DNA from: Acidobacteriota bacterium
GTDB lineage: Bacteria; Acidobacteriota; Terriglobia; Acidiferrales; UBA7541
Direction of reading: 5' to 3'
Assembly (NCBI GenBank): GCA_018268785.1
Contig: JAFDVY010000008.1
Location: 1 to 55,982, forward strand
DNA: 55,982 bases
The position numbers were made by a program, and so were the translations under genes. The stretch's first letter is position 1. Each line of letters starts with the position of its first letter. Positions 8,623-17,997 of the stretch are shown piece after piece. The notes beneath the pieces are model-generated. The model had not been told where the DNA came from. It did not search any database and worked only from the letters and a program-made list of their open reading frames with translations.

Positions 8623-8815
8623 AGCAGCGAGGATAGCAGTGCCATAGCACTTTTCTCGAACCGGCTGTGGTGTCAGTTTTGGTGCTAGTTGACCTCGGGA
8701 AACTGCGCGTTTTTATGCGTATCGGTGCGTTCGCACATTCTAGCCTTAAGTCAGCTACTTCTAAGGGATAGCGAAGACATGCGTGCTTGTGCGCGCAAGT
8801 GCAGAAAACGCCGGT
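8623..8815. other. Non-coding island edge next to a broken tRNA
   Basis: No gene is seen. The stretch has an imperfect direct repeat (GGTGTCAGTTTT near 8668 and GGTGCTAGTTG near 8680) and a GC-rich inverted patch near 8787-8802 (CTTGTGCGCGCAAG). Both could be remnants of recombinase arm or core sites beside the tRNA fragment, but this is inference only. Confidence 0.35.
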
Positions 8816-8858
8816 ACAGATTATGAGTCCGCTGCTCTAACCGCTGAGCTACAGGCCC
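8816..8858 (-). pseudogene. 5' half of a tRNA gene with CAT anticodon (tRNA-Ile2 or tRNA-Met type), truncated
   Basis: Read on the minus strand this gives a 7-base acceptor strand GGGCCTG, TA, a D arm closed by GCTC/GAGC, and an anticodon arm GCGGA-CTCATAA-TCTGT with anticodon CAT. The D arm and anticodon arm resemble tRNA-Ile2 (CAU) most. After the 3' side of the anticodon stem the homology stops abruptly. There is no variable loop, T arm or 3' acceptor strand to pair with GGGCCTG, and none is found in the next 190 bp to the left. The anticodon stem also has an extra G-U pair. The break lies exactly where the defence island ends, which fits tRNA-targeted integration followed by decay or deletion. 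Confidence 0.8.
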
Positions 8859-9003
8859 CTTCTTGACCATACTACAGAAGTGGAGGGGAGTGAGCAAAAG
8901 CGTGCGGCAAGCCTCTTCTAAATCCGAGGGGGTGTCCACTGGCTCTCGACCATTTCTCGTTATATACTCCGCGCAGTTTGCCTGGCTTGACCCTTACTCC
9001 CCA

Positions 9004-10851
9004 ATGGCTGATTCTACTTCCGGCAGCGGTTCCGGGACGGCCGCTCCAACAAACGAACGACGCCTCGAGTCCTGGGGCGAAATCGCAGCGTATTTGCGGC
9101 GGGAAATTCGCACCGTCCAGCGCTGGGAGCGGAATCTCTGCCTTCCCATCCACAGACTTTCCGTTGGAAAGAACAGCTCGGTCTACGCCTATCCCTCGGA
9201 ATTGGACCGTTGGTACAAGGAGCGCGAACCACGCCTAGCAAAAGAAGATCCCGAAGTTGATGAACCGGCTCCTTCTCGGAACCCTCCACTCCCTTCCTCT
9301 ACGGTAGGCTCAACAAACGGCGAAGCGGCACAAATTCAGGAAAGCGAGAAAGAATCGGCACGGTCCGTTGGCTTTTCAAGAAAGCGCCTGATTACTGGGG
9401 CGGCGGTCGTTTTTGTCGTCGGCCTGTTGACTGCAAAATACGGCGGCCTGCTTAGAGACGCCATATTCCCACCCAAGGTCACTGTCCCAGTCCGCCTGCT
9501 CGTCCGCTCTCTCAAAGCCGCGTCTGGCGAACAAGGTGCGGGCATAGATGCGGAAGGGTTTACGGACGAGTTGATCTCCCAGCTGAGCAAGGCCGATCCC
9601 CAGCTGATCGTCATCGCGCCAACTTCCGCGGAGCAGCTTGGCGACAAACCGCCTTCAGAACTTAGAAGCAAGTACCACATTCAATATCTGATGGACGGAC
9701 ATTTGCAGCGCGTAGGCTCACAGCTTCATCTCGTTGTTTTTCTGATTTCAACAGCCGACGGCGCGTACATCTGGACGGGATCCTTTGACGGCGACACGCA
9801 GAATATTTTGAAGGTTCAGAACGAGGTAGCCGAGCAGGTGGGCCGCAAGATCATTCCCACACTGACGGCATCGAACCTGCCTTCTTCTCCTGGCAAGATC
9901 GATCCGGCAGGTTATCAAGCTTACTTGCAAGGCAGAAAATCCTGGGCAGCGCGCGATTTAGCAAGCAGCGTAAGAGAGTACGAACAATCTGTCGCACTGA
10001 TGCCCGGTTACGCCATGTCCCACTCCGGACTGGCGAGTGCCTACGCGCTCTTGGGCCAGGCTCCCAACGACGGTATTCCAGCTACGATTGCGGCTCCCAG
10101 GGCGATCGCAGAAGCCAAGCGCGCTCTCGCCTTAAAAGCAGATGACGCGGAAGCCCACTATGTGCTTGGCAACATCGCCATGAGTTACGAATGGGACTTT
10201 CCTACGGCAGAGCGCGAGCTGAAAGAAGCGATCAGGCTTGAGCCGAATAATCCAACAGCCCACCAATGGATGGGGCAGTATTACATGGTCACCAACCGCA
10301 TCGCAGAAGCGCAAGAGGAAACGGGCAAGGCCCTCGACCTTGATCCGGTCTCTCCCATCTATACGATCGCGCGGGCGGAGGCCTCCTATTATGCGCATGA
10401 TTTTGACTCGACCATCTCCGACTCAAATCTGACTCTGACCTGGAATTCTAGATTTGTGCTGGCAGAGTTTTGGCTTGGCTCCGCCTATCGCGAAAAGCAC
10501 ATGTATCAGGAATCCCTGCAGCATTTCCGCAGCGCCATGAATCTATTGCCCGACAATCCCGCTCTTCTCATGGCATACGGTCATACTCTTGCGATTTCAG
10601 GAGACGCATCTGGGGCGCATGGTGTGCTTACGCAATTGCAGAACCTCTCGCAACACCGCTACGTTCCGGCAATTTACATGGCGGGCATTTATACCGGGCT
10701 CGGCGACAAGGATTCCGCCTTCCGCTGGCTGGACAAAGCAGTCAAGGAACACAATGACCGGCTTATCTACTTGAAAGTGGATCCTATCGCTGATCCCCTT
10801 CGCTCTGATCCCCGTTTTCAATCCTTAATGGCTAAGGTTCGTGTTCCATAA
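9004..10851 (+). CDS. HTH / TolB-like / TPR one-component regulator
   Basis: The 615-residue product starts with a winged-helix or excisionase-like DNA-binding segment (about 20-75; SWGEIAAYLRREIRTVQRWER), then a linker and one membrane helix (about 125-145). A TolB/FlgO-like alpha-beta domain follows (about 155-290; DELISQL, YLMDGHLQR, IWTGSFDG), then tetratricopeptide repeats to the end. Such fusions resemble the CadC/adenylate-cyclase-like sensor group that is abundant in Acidobacteria and are presumed membrane-tethered regulators. The frame extends upstream, but the earlier codons read through the tRNA fragment flank. The ATG at 9004 gives the natural N-terminus, and a TATACT box lies at 8963-8968. 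The target genes are unknown. Confidence 0.8.
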   Translation: MADSTSGSGSGTAAPTNERRLESWGEIAAYLRREIRTVQRWERNLCLPIHRLSVGKNSSVYAYPSELDRWYKEREPRLAKEDPEVDEPAPSRNPPLPSSTVGSTNGEAAQIQESEKESARSVGFSRKRLITGAAVVFVVGLLTAKYGGLLRDAIFPPKVTVPVRLLVRSLKAASGEQGAGIDAEGFTDELISQLSKADPQLIVIAPTSAEQLGDKPPSELRSKYHIQYLMDGHLQRVGSQLHLVVFLISTADGAYIWTGSFDGDTQNILKVQNEVAEQVGRKIIPTLTASNLPSSPGKIDPAGYQAYLQGRKSWAARDLASSVREYEQSVALMPGYAMSHSGLASAYALLGQAPNDGIPATIAAPRAIAEAKRALALKADDAEAHYVLGNIAMSYEWDFPTAERELKEAIRLEPNNPTAHQWMGQYYMVTNRIAEAQEETGKALDLDPVSPIYTIARAEASYYAHDFDSTISDSNLTLTWNSRFVLAEFWLGSAYREKHMYQESLQHFRSAMNLLPDNPALLMAYGHTLAISGDASGAHGVLTQLQNLSQHRYVPAIYMAGIYTGLGDKDSAFRWLDKAVKEHNDRLIYLKVDPIADPLRSDPRFQSLMAKVRVP

Positions 10852-11064
10852 TTTCTTCAAATTGCCGGATATGAACCAGGTCTAGTACCCCATAAAGCCC
10901 CTCAAACTGTCCGTCTTTCCTTTCTTCTTTTGCGTAGTTCGCCCGCTTTCACGCGACATTGCATGTCAGTTGTACCTTGACGCCCCTTGTCGCTTGTGAG
11001 TCGTTTCGAACGTTGCGTATTTTTCGCTCAGCGGAGGAGCGCAGACGTCCTCACGGAGGTTCTT
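10852..11064. other. Intergenic space, no gene seen
   Basis: 213 bp without a supported gene. It ends with a good ribosome site (GGAGGT, 11055-11060) for the next gene. Confidence 0.5.
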
Positions 11065-11754
11065 ATGTCGGTTCATTCAACTCATTTCACGATTGGAGGG
11101 GTATTGCTCACGCTCGGGGCATCCTGCGCGGCCGCCGAATTTCTTGGCTATTGGCTGCACCGCTTGCTGCATAGCGATAAGTTTCCGGCGCTGAGTCAGG
11201 GGCACCTGATTCATCACTTCTTGATCTACGGGCCAGACCAAGCCATGCGTTACGACAAATATCAAGACGCAACGCACGGCCGCTTCTCCGTTGGCAATGT
11301 CGGTCTCGAATGGCTCGCCCCCTGCGCTTTGATATTTTTCTCCATTTGGGGAATTCTCTACGCGCTTCGGATTCCGCCCGTCTATGTAGCAATTTCTTTG
11401 CTCGCTCTCGTTGGCTGGCCTGTCCTGATGTTCAGCTATCTGCATGACCGTATGCACTTGAAGGATTTCTGGATGGCGCGTACGCCGATCCTCAAGATCT
11501 GGTTTTGCAGAGCAAGAAGGCTGCATGAAATTCATCACCGCGCTTTGAACGATCATGGACGGATGCACGCGAACTTTGGCATCGGGTTCTTCTGGTTCGA
11601 CCGGTTGTTTCGCACGATTGGCCGCCATCATCTTCCCCTTAACCAGGCTGGGCTGGGGGTCGCGATCCAACGGTACGGATTGCTGGAACGCAATGGCAGA
11701 TTGGAGTCCAGTACGGAGGCGCAGATTCACGCTGCGGTTGGGAAACATGCGTAG
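11065..11754 (+). CDS. Fatty acid hydroxylase / sterol desaturase family membrane protein
   Basis: These enzymes are di-iron membrane oxygenases that hydroxylate or desaturate lipids. The 229-residue product carries the family's clustered histidines: H32xxxH36, H47xxHH51, H127xxxH131 and H154xxHH158, lying between hydrophobic segments at about 9-28, 82-100 and 104-126. The start is the ATG at 11065, preceded by GGAGGT at 6-bp spacing. A longer in-frame extension to 10987 has no such site. The substrate is unknown. Carotenoid, sterol-like or fatty-acyl chains are all possible for this family, and no biosynthetic neighbour narrows it down. Confidence 0.85.
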   Translation: MSVHSTHFTIGGVLLTLGASCAAAEFLGYWLHRLLHSDKFPALSQGHLIHHFLIYGPDQAMRYDKYQDATHGRFSVGNVGLEWLAPCALIFFSIWGILYALRIPPVYVAISLLALVGWPVLMFSYLHDRMHLKDFWMARTPILKIWFCRARRLHEIHHRALNDHGRMHANFGIGFFWFDRLFRTIGRHHLPLNQAGLGVAIQRYGLLERNGRLESSTEAQIHAAVGKHA

Positions 11755-11932
11755 GCACGGCGTAAGAGTGTATTTGAGAAACAAGTGGAAGCGTTCCGGC
11801 CGGGCCTTGTGCGGCGCGATGCTTAAGAATGTGACGGTCTGCGCAGCGCCAGACATCCCGCTACTAATGCTATATCGCTATTGGTCCGCCAGGATTCATT
11901 CCTGGATGCGAACGGAAGGTTGAAGATGTTGC

Positions 11933-13840
11933 TCAATTCTGTCCACGAACAAAACGCATTGCGTCGTTCAATCCGCCGGACTGTCGTCCCCCTGCATCGC
12001 CCTTTTTCCCTTCGCCTTCTTCGACGGTGTCACCTTCTCCCGGCGCCAGGAACAGATTCGTCTCGATTCCGTGCTGCCGCGTGTACAGGTCGTAGTAGCG
12101 TCCGCCCAGTTTGTAAAGCGACTCGTGCGTCCCTCGCTCGATAATTTTTCCAGCTTCCACCACGAGAATTTGATCCGCGCGACGTATCGTGGACAAACGA
12201 TGCGCGATGACGAACGTACTCCGCCCGCGCATCAAATAGCGCAAGCCTTCCTGAATCAGCGCTTCGGATTCCGAATCGAGGCTGGACGTCGCTTCATCCA
12301 AAATCAATATTCTTGGATCGGCCAGAATCGCGCGCGCAATCGAAACGCGCTGCTTTTGCCCACCGGAAAGCTTTACGCCGCGCTCGCCGACCACCGTGTC
12401 GTATTTTTTCTCAAAGCCTTCCGCGAATTCATCAACGCGCGCGATGCGGCAGGCTTCCAAAATCTCCGCTTCGCCCGCTTCCGGCTTTGCAAACGCCACA
12501 TTCTCTCGAATCGTCCCATCGAATAAAAATGTATCTTGCAACACGACGCCCAGTTGCGTGCGATAGGTTCGCAATCGCACCGTCGCCAAATCTGTTCCAT
12601 CCACAATCACTCGCCCCTGCGTCGGCGTGTAAAACGCGGCGATGAGTCCAATGATCGTCGATTTTCCCGCTCCCGACGGACCGACAAGCGCCGTCACGCT
12701 ATCCGGCTCCGAAACGAAACTCACGTCAAACAAGACCGGTTTGTTCGCGTCGTATGCAAAATTAACGTTTTGAAATTCCACCAGGCCTTCCACCCGCGGC
12801 ATGTCCACCGATCGCCCGGGCGCTTCATCTTCCATTTTCTCGCTGAGAATTTCCTTCGTGCGCTCGAGTCCGGTGAGCGCTTCCGTCAATTGCGTCCCAA
12901 TCGCGACAATCTGGAAAATCGGCGCGACAAGCATGGCAAGAAGACTGGAATAGAGAACGAGTTGCCCGGTGGTCATTGTTCCAGCCAGGATTTGGCGCGC
13001 ACCAAAGAACATGACCACGGCGCTGACCAACCCAAGAAGGACGGTGGCCGACATGCCCATCAGGGAGGTTGCAGTGAGCGTTTTCAAAACGTTGTCGAGC
13101 AGCCGCTGCACGCCGGACGCGAATACTTTTTCCTCGCGCTCTTCCGCGTGGTAGCCCTTCACCACGCGCACGCCTCCGAGCGATTCCGTCAATCGGCCGG
13201 TAACCTCAGCGGTGATTTTGGGGCGAGCGCGAAAAATCGGCCGGATAGTTGCAAAGGCTTTGTTAATCCCAAAACCGAAAAGCAAAAGTACTGCGAAAGA
13301 TGCCACGGTCATTTTCCAACTGATAGTTAACATCCAGACCAACGCAACCGCCGCGGTCAAAAAGCCTCCAACAAGCTCGATTAGCCCGGTCCCGATCAAG
13401 TTTCTGACGCCTTCCACGTCCGACATAATGCGCGACACAAGTACACCCGTCTTATGCGAATCGTAAAAAGTGACCGGCAGCCGCCCAATATGGGCCTGCA
13501 CCTGTTTGCGCAGCTCCGTGATCATTCGCTGGGCAGACTTGGAAAACAACTGCGTCAGCGTGAAAGAAGTGAGCCCCTGGATCGCCGTTGCAGTTACGAC
13601 GGCGAGGATGAGCGGGACCAGGAGTTCTATCTTGTGTTTGCCAATGACGTCGTCGAAGACAAGTCTCAAAGAGGCGGGCAACGCGAACCCAGCCAGCTTG
13701 CCGACTGTAATTAGCACTAGACCTAGCGCCAGGATGCCCTTGCGCGGCCTGAGCAGCGCCCAGGCATCCGGCAGAGACTTCCACGCCAGCTTCTTTTTCT
13801 CGGATTTCTTATCGGTTTTAGACTCGGGCTCGTCTGCCAT
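11933..13840 (-). CDS. ABC exporter, fused permease and ATPase (MsbA-like)
   Basis: A half-transporter of 635 residues that should work as a homodimer exporting lipids, peptides or drugs. Residues about 30-330 form the six-helix type-1 exporter membrane domain. The nucleotide-binding domain has Walker A GPSGAGKST (387-395), the signature LSGGQ (491-495) and Walker B ILILDE (511-516) with the catalytic glutamate. The C-terminal ~40 residues are polar and Gly/Glu-rich. An upstream in-frame ATG at 13888 would add 16 residues. The ATG at 13840 is favoured because AAGGCG lies 5 bases before it. The gene stands alone, divergent from the DUF2911 gene, so the substrate cannot be inferred from context. 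Confidence 0.9.
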   Translation of the reverse strand: MADEPESKTDKKSEKKKLAWKSLPDAWALLRPRKGILALGLVLITVGKLAGFALPASLRLVFDDVIGKHKIELLVPLILAVVTATAIQGLTSFTLTQLFSKSAQRMITELRKQVQAHIGRLPVTFYDSHKTGVLVSRIMSDVEGVRNLIGTGLIELVGGFLTAAVALVWMLTISWKMTVASFAVLLLFGFGINKAFATIRPIFRARPKITAEVTGRLTESLGGVRVVKGYHAEEREEKVFASGVQRLLDNVLKTLTATSLMGMSATVLLGLVSAVVMFFGARQILAGTMTTGQLVLYSSLLAMLVAPIFQIVAIGTQLTEALTGLERTKEILSEKMEDEAPGRSVDMPRVEGLVEFQNVNFAYDANKPVLFDVSFVSEPDSVTALVGPSGAGKSTIIGLIAAFYTPTQGRVIVDGTDLATVRLRTYRTQLGVVLQDTFLFDGTIRENVAFAKPEAGEAEILEACRIARVDEFAEGFEKKYDTVVGERGVKLSGGQKQRVSIARAILADPRILILDEATSSLDSESEALIQEGLRYLMRGRSTFVIAHRLSTIRRADQILVVEAGKIIERGTHESLYKLGGRYYDLYTRQHGIETNLFLAPGEGDTVEEGEGKKGDAGGRQSGGLNDAMRFVRGQN

Positions 13841-14024
13841 GCTTCGCCTTGAACTGCTTCTTTCGTTATGCCCGATTGGATGCTTCATAGGTCTATTTCA
13901 CTATATTCCTCATCCTACTGCTTACCGAACCAAACACTGCCCGTCTATCCGCTGGGGCAAGTGCCAGTCATCCATTCCTCACACGCAAATTATGGCTGCG
14001 TCAATCGCAGGCGAAGGAGATTCA

Positions 14025-15110
14025 GTGCGAACTTTATCCAGAATTTACCTCGGCTTTATGGCCACATTCTTCTGTCTCGCGGGCAGTGCCAGCGCTCAAT
14101 TCAAGAATGGCTCGCAGGCGATCGAACTTTCACTTCCGCGCATCAGCCAACATTCCGTTGTCACCCAGCGAATCGGCATCACGGACGTTACCATCAATTA
14201 CCATTCCCCGCTCGTCGGTGGACGCAAAGTTTGGGGCGGCCAAGTTCCCTACGACAAGGTCTGGCGAGCTGGCGCGAATGAAAACACGACGATCACCTTT
14301 GGCGACGACGTGACGATCGAAGGCAAGCCGCTTGCCGCCGGCACCTACGGTTTGCACATGATTCCTACGGCGGACCAATGGACAATCATCTTTTCGAAGA
14401 ATTCCACGTCCTGGGGCAGCTTCAGCTATGACGAAAAAGAAGACGCTCTGCGCGTAAACGTAAAACCGCACGACGCAGAATTTCGCGAAACCCTCGCTTA
14501 TACCTTCGACGATATCAAGCCGGAATCCGCGCTCGCCACACTTCGCTGGGAAAAATTGGCCGTCCCGTTCCGCGTCTCCGTGGACGTGAAAGGCCTCACT
14601 TTGCGCAGCATCAAGAATCAGCTTCGCAATACGGGTGGGTTTACCTGGTCCGGCTACGATGAAGCCGCAAACTGGCTCCTGGACAACAATTATGAACTCG
14701 CCCAAGCGCTCGACTGGGAAAATACATCGATCCAAAACGAAGAGCGCTTCGAGAACCTGGAAACAAAATCCAGAATCCTCACCGCGATGGGAAAGAAGGA
14801 GGATTCAGACAAAGCTATCGCCCGAGCCTACGAAAAAGCCGACCCGGTTCAGCTCTACAGCTATGCCCGCGGAATTCAGCGCGGTGGTGATGCGAAGCGG
14901 TCATTCGAAATCTATCCTCTAGTCGCGAAAAAGGATGCGAACCATTGGGCGAGCCATCTCGCAAACGCGCGTATCGCATCGAACGCTGGGGATTTCACAA
15001 AAGCCGCGAAGGAAATGTCTCTTTCCATCGAAGGCGCGCCGAAGCCAACGAAACCATTTCTGGAACCGCTGCTCAAGCGGCTTCAGAACAAGGAAGACAT
15101 CAATAAGTAG
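14025..15110 (+). CDS. Secreted DUF2911 domain protein
   Basis: The 361-residue product has a clear signal peptide (MRTLSRIYLGFMATFFCLAG, cleavage after SASA near residue 24). A DUF2911 domain follows (about 30-190), with the characteristic SPLVGGRKVWGG, YDKVWRAGANE and YGLHMIP stretches. The C-terminal part (about 200-361) is helical and TPR-like. The start is the GTG at 14025, with AGGAGA four bases upstream. The ATG at 13992 would put 11 extra residues before the signal peptide and lacks a ribosome site. The biochemical role of DUF2911 is not known to me. Periplasmic location is supported by the signal peptide. Confidence 0.85.
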   Translation: MRTLSRIYLGFMATFFCLAGSASAQFKNGSQAIELSLPRISQHSVVTQRIGITDVTINYHSPLVGGRKVWGGQVPYDKVWRAGANENTTITFGDDVTIEGKPLAAGTYGLHMIPTADQWTIIFSKNSTSWGSFSYDEKEDALRVNVKPHDAEFRETLAYTFDDIKPESALATLRWEKLAVPFRVSVDVKGLTLRSIKNQLRNTGGFTWSGYDEAANWLLDNNYELAQALDWENTSIQNEERFENLETKSRILTAMGKKEDSDKAIARAYEKADPVQLYSYARGIQRGGDAKRSFEIYPLVAKKDANHWASHLANARIASNAGDFTKAAKEMSLSIEGAPKPTKPFLEPLLKRLQNKEDINK

Positions 15111-15119
15111 GATTTGCGG

Positions 15120-16613
15120 CTAGGACGTGATGCCGCCAAAGCAGAGATATTTGATCTCGACGTAGTCGTCGATTCCATACTTGGAGCCTTCTCGCCCAAG
15201 TCCGGACTCTTTCACGCCGCCAAACGGCGCCACTTCCGTGGAAATGATTCCGGTATTGATGCCGACGATCCCATATTCCAGGGCTTCGGCCACACGCCAG
15301 ACGCGCGCGATATCGCGACCATAAAAATAAGCCGCGAGCCCAAATTCGGTGTCGTTGGCAAGAGCGACCACTTCCGCTTCCGTCTTAAAGCGAAACAGAG
15401 GCGCGACAGGACCAAAGGTCTCCTCACGCGCCACCGCCATCGCGGGAGTGACATCTGTCAAAATCGTCGGCTCGAAAAACCTTCCGCCGAGTGCGTGCCG
15501 AGTGCCGCCAACAAGCACTTTTGCACCCTTTTCCTTTGCGTCGCGAATATGGCTTTCCACTTTTTGCACAGCTGCGTCGTCAATCAGCGGGCCTTGTGTT
15601 GCGCCTGCCTCCAAGCCAAACGCCGGCTTCAACTTTGTGACCGCGGAAGCCAGCTTTTCGGAAAAAGCATCGTAGACCGAGTCCTGCACCAACAATCGAT
15701 TTGTGCATACGCACGTCTGCCCCGTATTGCGATATTTTGACGCTACTGCCCCTTCTACCGCCGCATCCAGATCCGCATCTTCAAAAACAATGAACGGCGC
15801 ATTCCCGCCAAGTTCCAGAGAAAGTTTCTTGATTGTGCCGGCGCACTGCGCCATCAAAATTTTTCCGATCTCCGTCGAGCCGGTAAAGGAAAGCTTCTTC
15901 ACGATCGGATTTGAAGTAAGCTCGCCGCCGATTTCTTTCGCCGGGCCGGTCAAAACGTTGAACACGCCCCTGGGTACTCCCGCCCGCTCCGCGAGTTCAG
16001 CCAGCGCCAGCGCAGAAAATGGCGTCTGCGCAGCGGGCTTCAGAACCACCGAGCATCCCGCTGCAATAGCGGGCCCGGCCTTGCGGGTGATCATTGCCAA
16101 GGGAAAATTCCAGGGCGTGATACACGCCACCACTCCAATCGGCTGCTTGATCACCACGATCCGCTTGTCCGCTTGGTGTCCCGGGATCGTGTCGCCGTAA
16201 ATCCTCTTTGCCTCTTCGCCGAACCATTCCAGGAATGATGCTGCGTAGACAACTTCTCCGCGCGATTCCGTCAGTGGCTTGCCCTGTTCAAGCGTCATCA
16301 GCTTTGCGAGGTCTTCCTGATTCTCCAGCACCAGGTCGAACCATTTCCGGAGTACCGCTGCGCGTTCCTTTCCAGTCTTCTTGCTCCAGCTGCGAAACGC
16401 TTTCTCCGCCGCCTCAATCGCTTCGCGTGTCTCCGCTGCGCCGAGTTTTGGCACAGTGCCAATGATTTCGCCCGTCGCGGGATTGTCTACGCCAATCGTT
16501 CCGCCGGACTTTGCCTTCACCCACTCGCCATTCAAATAGCAAGCCTCGCGAAACAACTTTGCATCCTTGAGTTGCTCCGCGATACCGCTCGATTTTGTCG
16601 CTGTGTCTTGCAT
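15120..16613 (-). CDS. gabD: NAD(P)-dependent succinate-semialdehyde dehydrogenase GabD
   Basis: This enzyme oxidises succinate semialdehyde to succinate, the last step of GABA breakdown feeding the TCA cycle. The 497-residue product is full length for the aldehyde dehydrogenase superfamily, with catalytic Cys301 in GQTCVCTN and general base Glu267 in LELGG. The C-terminal signature GLGREGSKYGIDDY is typical of the GabD group, as is the second cysteine two residues after the catalytic one (C303), which in E. coli-type enzymes can form a redox disulfide. It begins 9 bp after the gabT stop and is the last gene of the minus-strand operon. Confidence 0.92.
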   Translation of the reverse strand: MQDTATKSSGIAEQLKDAKLFREACYLNGEWVKAKSGGTIGVDNPATGEIIGTVPKLGAAETREAIEAAEKAFRSWSKKTGKERAAVLRKWFDLVLENQEDLAKLMTLEQGKPLTESRGEVVYAASFLEWFGEEAKRIYGDTIPGHQADKRIVVIKQPIGVVACITPWNFPLAMITRKAGPAIAAGCSVVLKPAAQTPFSALALAELAERAGVPRGVFNVLTGPAKEIGGELTSNPIVKKLSFTGSTEIGKILMAQCAGTIKKLSLELGGNAPFIVFEDADLDAAVEGAVASKYRNTGQTCVCTNRLLVQDSVYDAFSEKLASAVTKLKPAFGLEAGATQGPLIDDAAVQKVESHIRDAKEKGAKVLVGGTRHALGGRFFEPTILTDVTPAMAVAREETFGPVAPLFRFKTEAEVVALANDTEFGLAAYFYGRDIARVWRVAEALEYGIVGINTGIISTEVAPFGGVKESGLGREGSKYGIDDYVEIKYLCFGGITS

Positions 16614-16622
16614 TTCCTGCCT

Positions 16623-17972
16623 CTAGACCGCCGCTTGCGTGAGTTGTTTCTTTTCGGCTACCGTGGCCAGGCCGGCCTCAAGCACGTCCATGCCTTCTTC
16701 GAGTTGCGCGTCCGTGACCACAAGCGGCACTAAGATGCGCATCACGTTTCCGTAGGTTCCCGCCGTGATGGTAATCAGCCCGTGCTCGTAGCAATACTTC
16801 GAGAGCTCTTTCGTCTCTGCGTCCGCGGGCTCTTTCGTGCGAGCATCGCGCACCAGTTCAATCGCGCACATTCCGCCCAGCCCGCGCACTTCTCCGACCA
16901 TTTCCCACTTCTTCTGCCATTCCCGCGCTCGCGCCTCGAACTTTCTTCCAACTTCCGTCGAGCGCGCAAGCAATCCATCCTTCTCAACCGTTTCCAGAGC
17001 TGCAAGCGCCGCAGCACAGGAAAGCGGATTTCCCCCGAACGTTCCGCCCAGGCCTCCCACGCCGGGAGCATCCATTACTTCCGCACGGCCAGTCACCGCC
17101 GCGAGCGGCATGCCGCCGCCAAGCGATTTTGCGCTGATCAGCAGATCCGGCTCGATGCCGAAATACTCCGAAGCAAACCATCTGCCTGTACGCGCAATCC
17201 CAGACTGCACTTCATCGGCAATGAAGAGAATCCCGTGCTTTTTGCAGATCTTGTGCAGAGCTGCAAAGTAATCTCGAGGTGGCACAACGAACCCGCCCTC
17301 GCCAAGCACCGGTTCCGCGATCACTGCGGCAACATTTTCAGCCGCAACGTGGCGCTTGAACGCGTCCTCCAAATGATGTGCGAACTCTTCTGCCGTCGCC
17401 CCCGCCTCGCTCCGGTATTGGTAGGCGTATGGGATCCGGTAGACATCGCTCGCCATTGGCTCGAACCCGGCCTTATAAGGGTGCGGCTTGCTCGTCAGGG
17501 ACATGGCCATCAGCGTCCGGCCATGAAACGCATCTTCAAAACAAATTACCGCGGGCCGCTTCGTGTACGCCCGCGCGATTTTTATCGCGTTTTCCACGGC
17601 TTCCGCCCCGGAATTCACCAGCACTGTCTTCTTCGGAAATTTTCCCGGAGTCAGCGCATTCAGCTTCTCCGCAACGGCAATGTAGCTCTCGTATGGCGTC
17701 ACGCTGAAGCAAACATGCAGATACCGTTCCATCTGCTTGCGAACTGCCTCCAGCACACGGGCATCGCGGTGCCCGATGTTCAGACAGCCGATGCCGCCCG
17801 CAAAATCGATGAAGCGGTTACCGTCTACATCTTCGATCACTGCACCATCGGCCTTTGCCGCAAAAACGGGCGTCGCATGAAACGGTCCTCGCGCCACAGC
17901 TGCGTTACGCCGGTCCATCAGCGCTTTCGATTTCGGTCCCGGAATTGCCGTTCGAATTTGTATTGTTCCCAT
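16623..17972 (-). CDS. gabT: 4-aminobutyrate aminotransferase GabT
   Basis: A class III PLP-dependent transaminase that transfers the amino group of GABA to 2-oxoglutarate, giving succinate semialdehyde and glutamate. The 449-residue product has SGAEAVENA (121-129) for phosphate binding, DEVQSG (253-258) with the PLP-contacting aspartate, and the PLP lysine K282 in ISAKSLGGG. The ATG at 17972 has AAGGA upstream. The longer frame starting at 18080 would overlap the preceding dehydrogenase gene and adds a non-homologous tail. Its position directly before gabD supports a GABA role. Related 5-aminovalerate aminotransferases cannot be excluded. Confidence 0.92.
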   Translation of the reverse strand: MGTIQIRTAIPGPKSKALMDRRNAAVARGPFHATPVFAAKADGAVIEDVDGNRFIDFAGGIGCLNIGHRDARVLEAVRKQMERYLHVCFSVTPYESYIAVAEKLNALTPGKFPKKTVLVNSGAEAVENAIKIARAYTKRPAVICFEDAFHGRTLMAMSLTSKPHPYKAGFEPMASDVYRIPYAYQYRSEAGATAEEFAHHLEDAFKRHVAAENVAAVIAEPVLGEGGFVVPPRDYFAALHKICKKHGILFIADEVQSGIARTGRWFASEYFGIEPDLLISAKSLGGGMPLAAVTGRAEVMDAPGVGGLGGTFGGNPLSCAAALAALETVEKDGLLARSTEVGRKFEARAREWQKKWEMVGEVRGLGGMCAIELVRDARTKEPADAETKELSKYCYEHGLITITAGTYGNVMRILVPLVVTDAQLEEGMDVLEAGLATVAEKKQLTQAAV

Positions 17973-17997
17973 CGTCGTTATCCTTCCACTTCGAATC

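Noticed and set aside
8623..8815. Group I intron interrupting the tRNA
   Set aside because: The 3' side of the anticodon stem is present immediately after the loop, and no 3' exon was found within the next 190 bp.
8751..8939. 62-residue minus-strand frame with GPVAQRLEQRTHN
   Set aside because: This is the well-known false protein that arises from translating a tRNA gene.
13470..14024. Long N-terminal extension of the DUF2911 protein
   Set aside because: It runs antisense through the ABC exporter; the signal peptide and ribosome site mark 14025 as the start.
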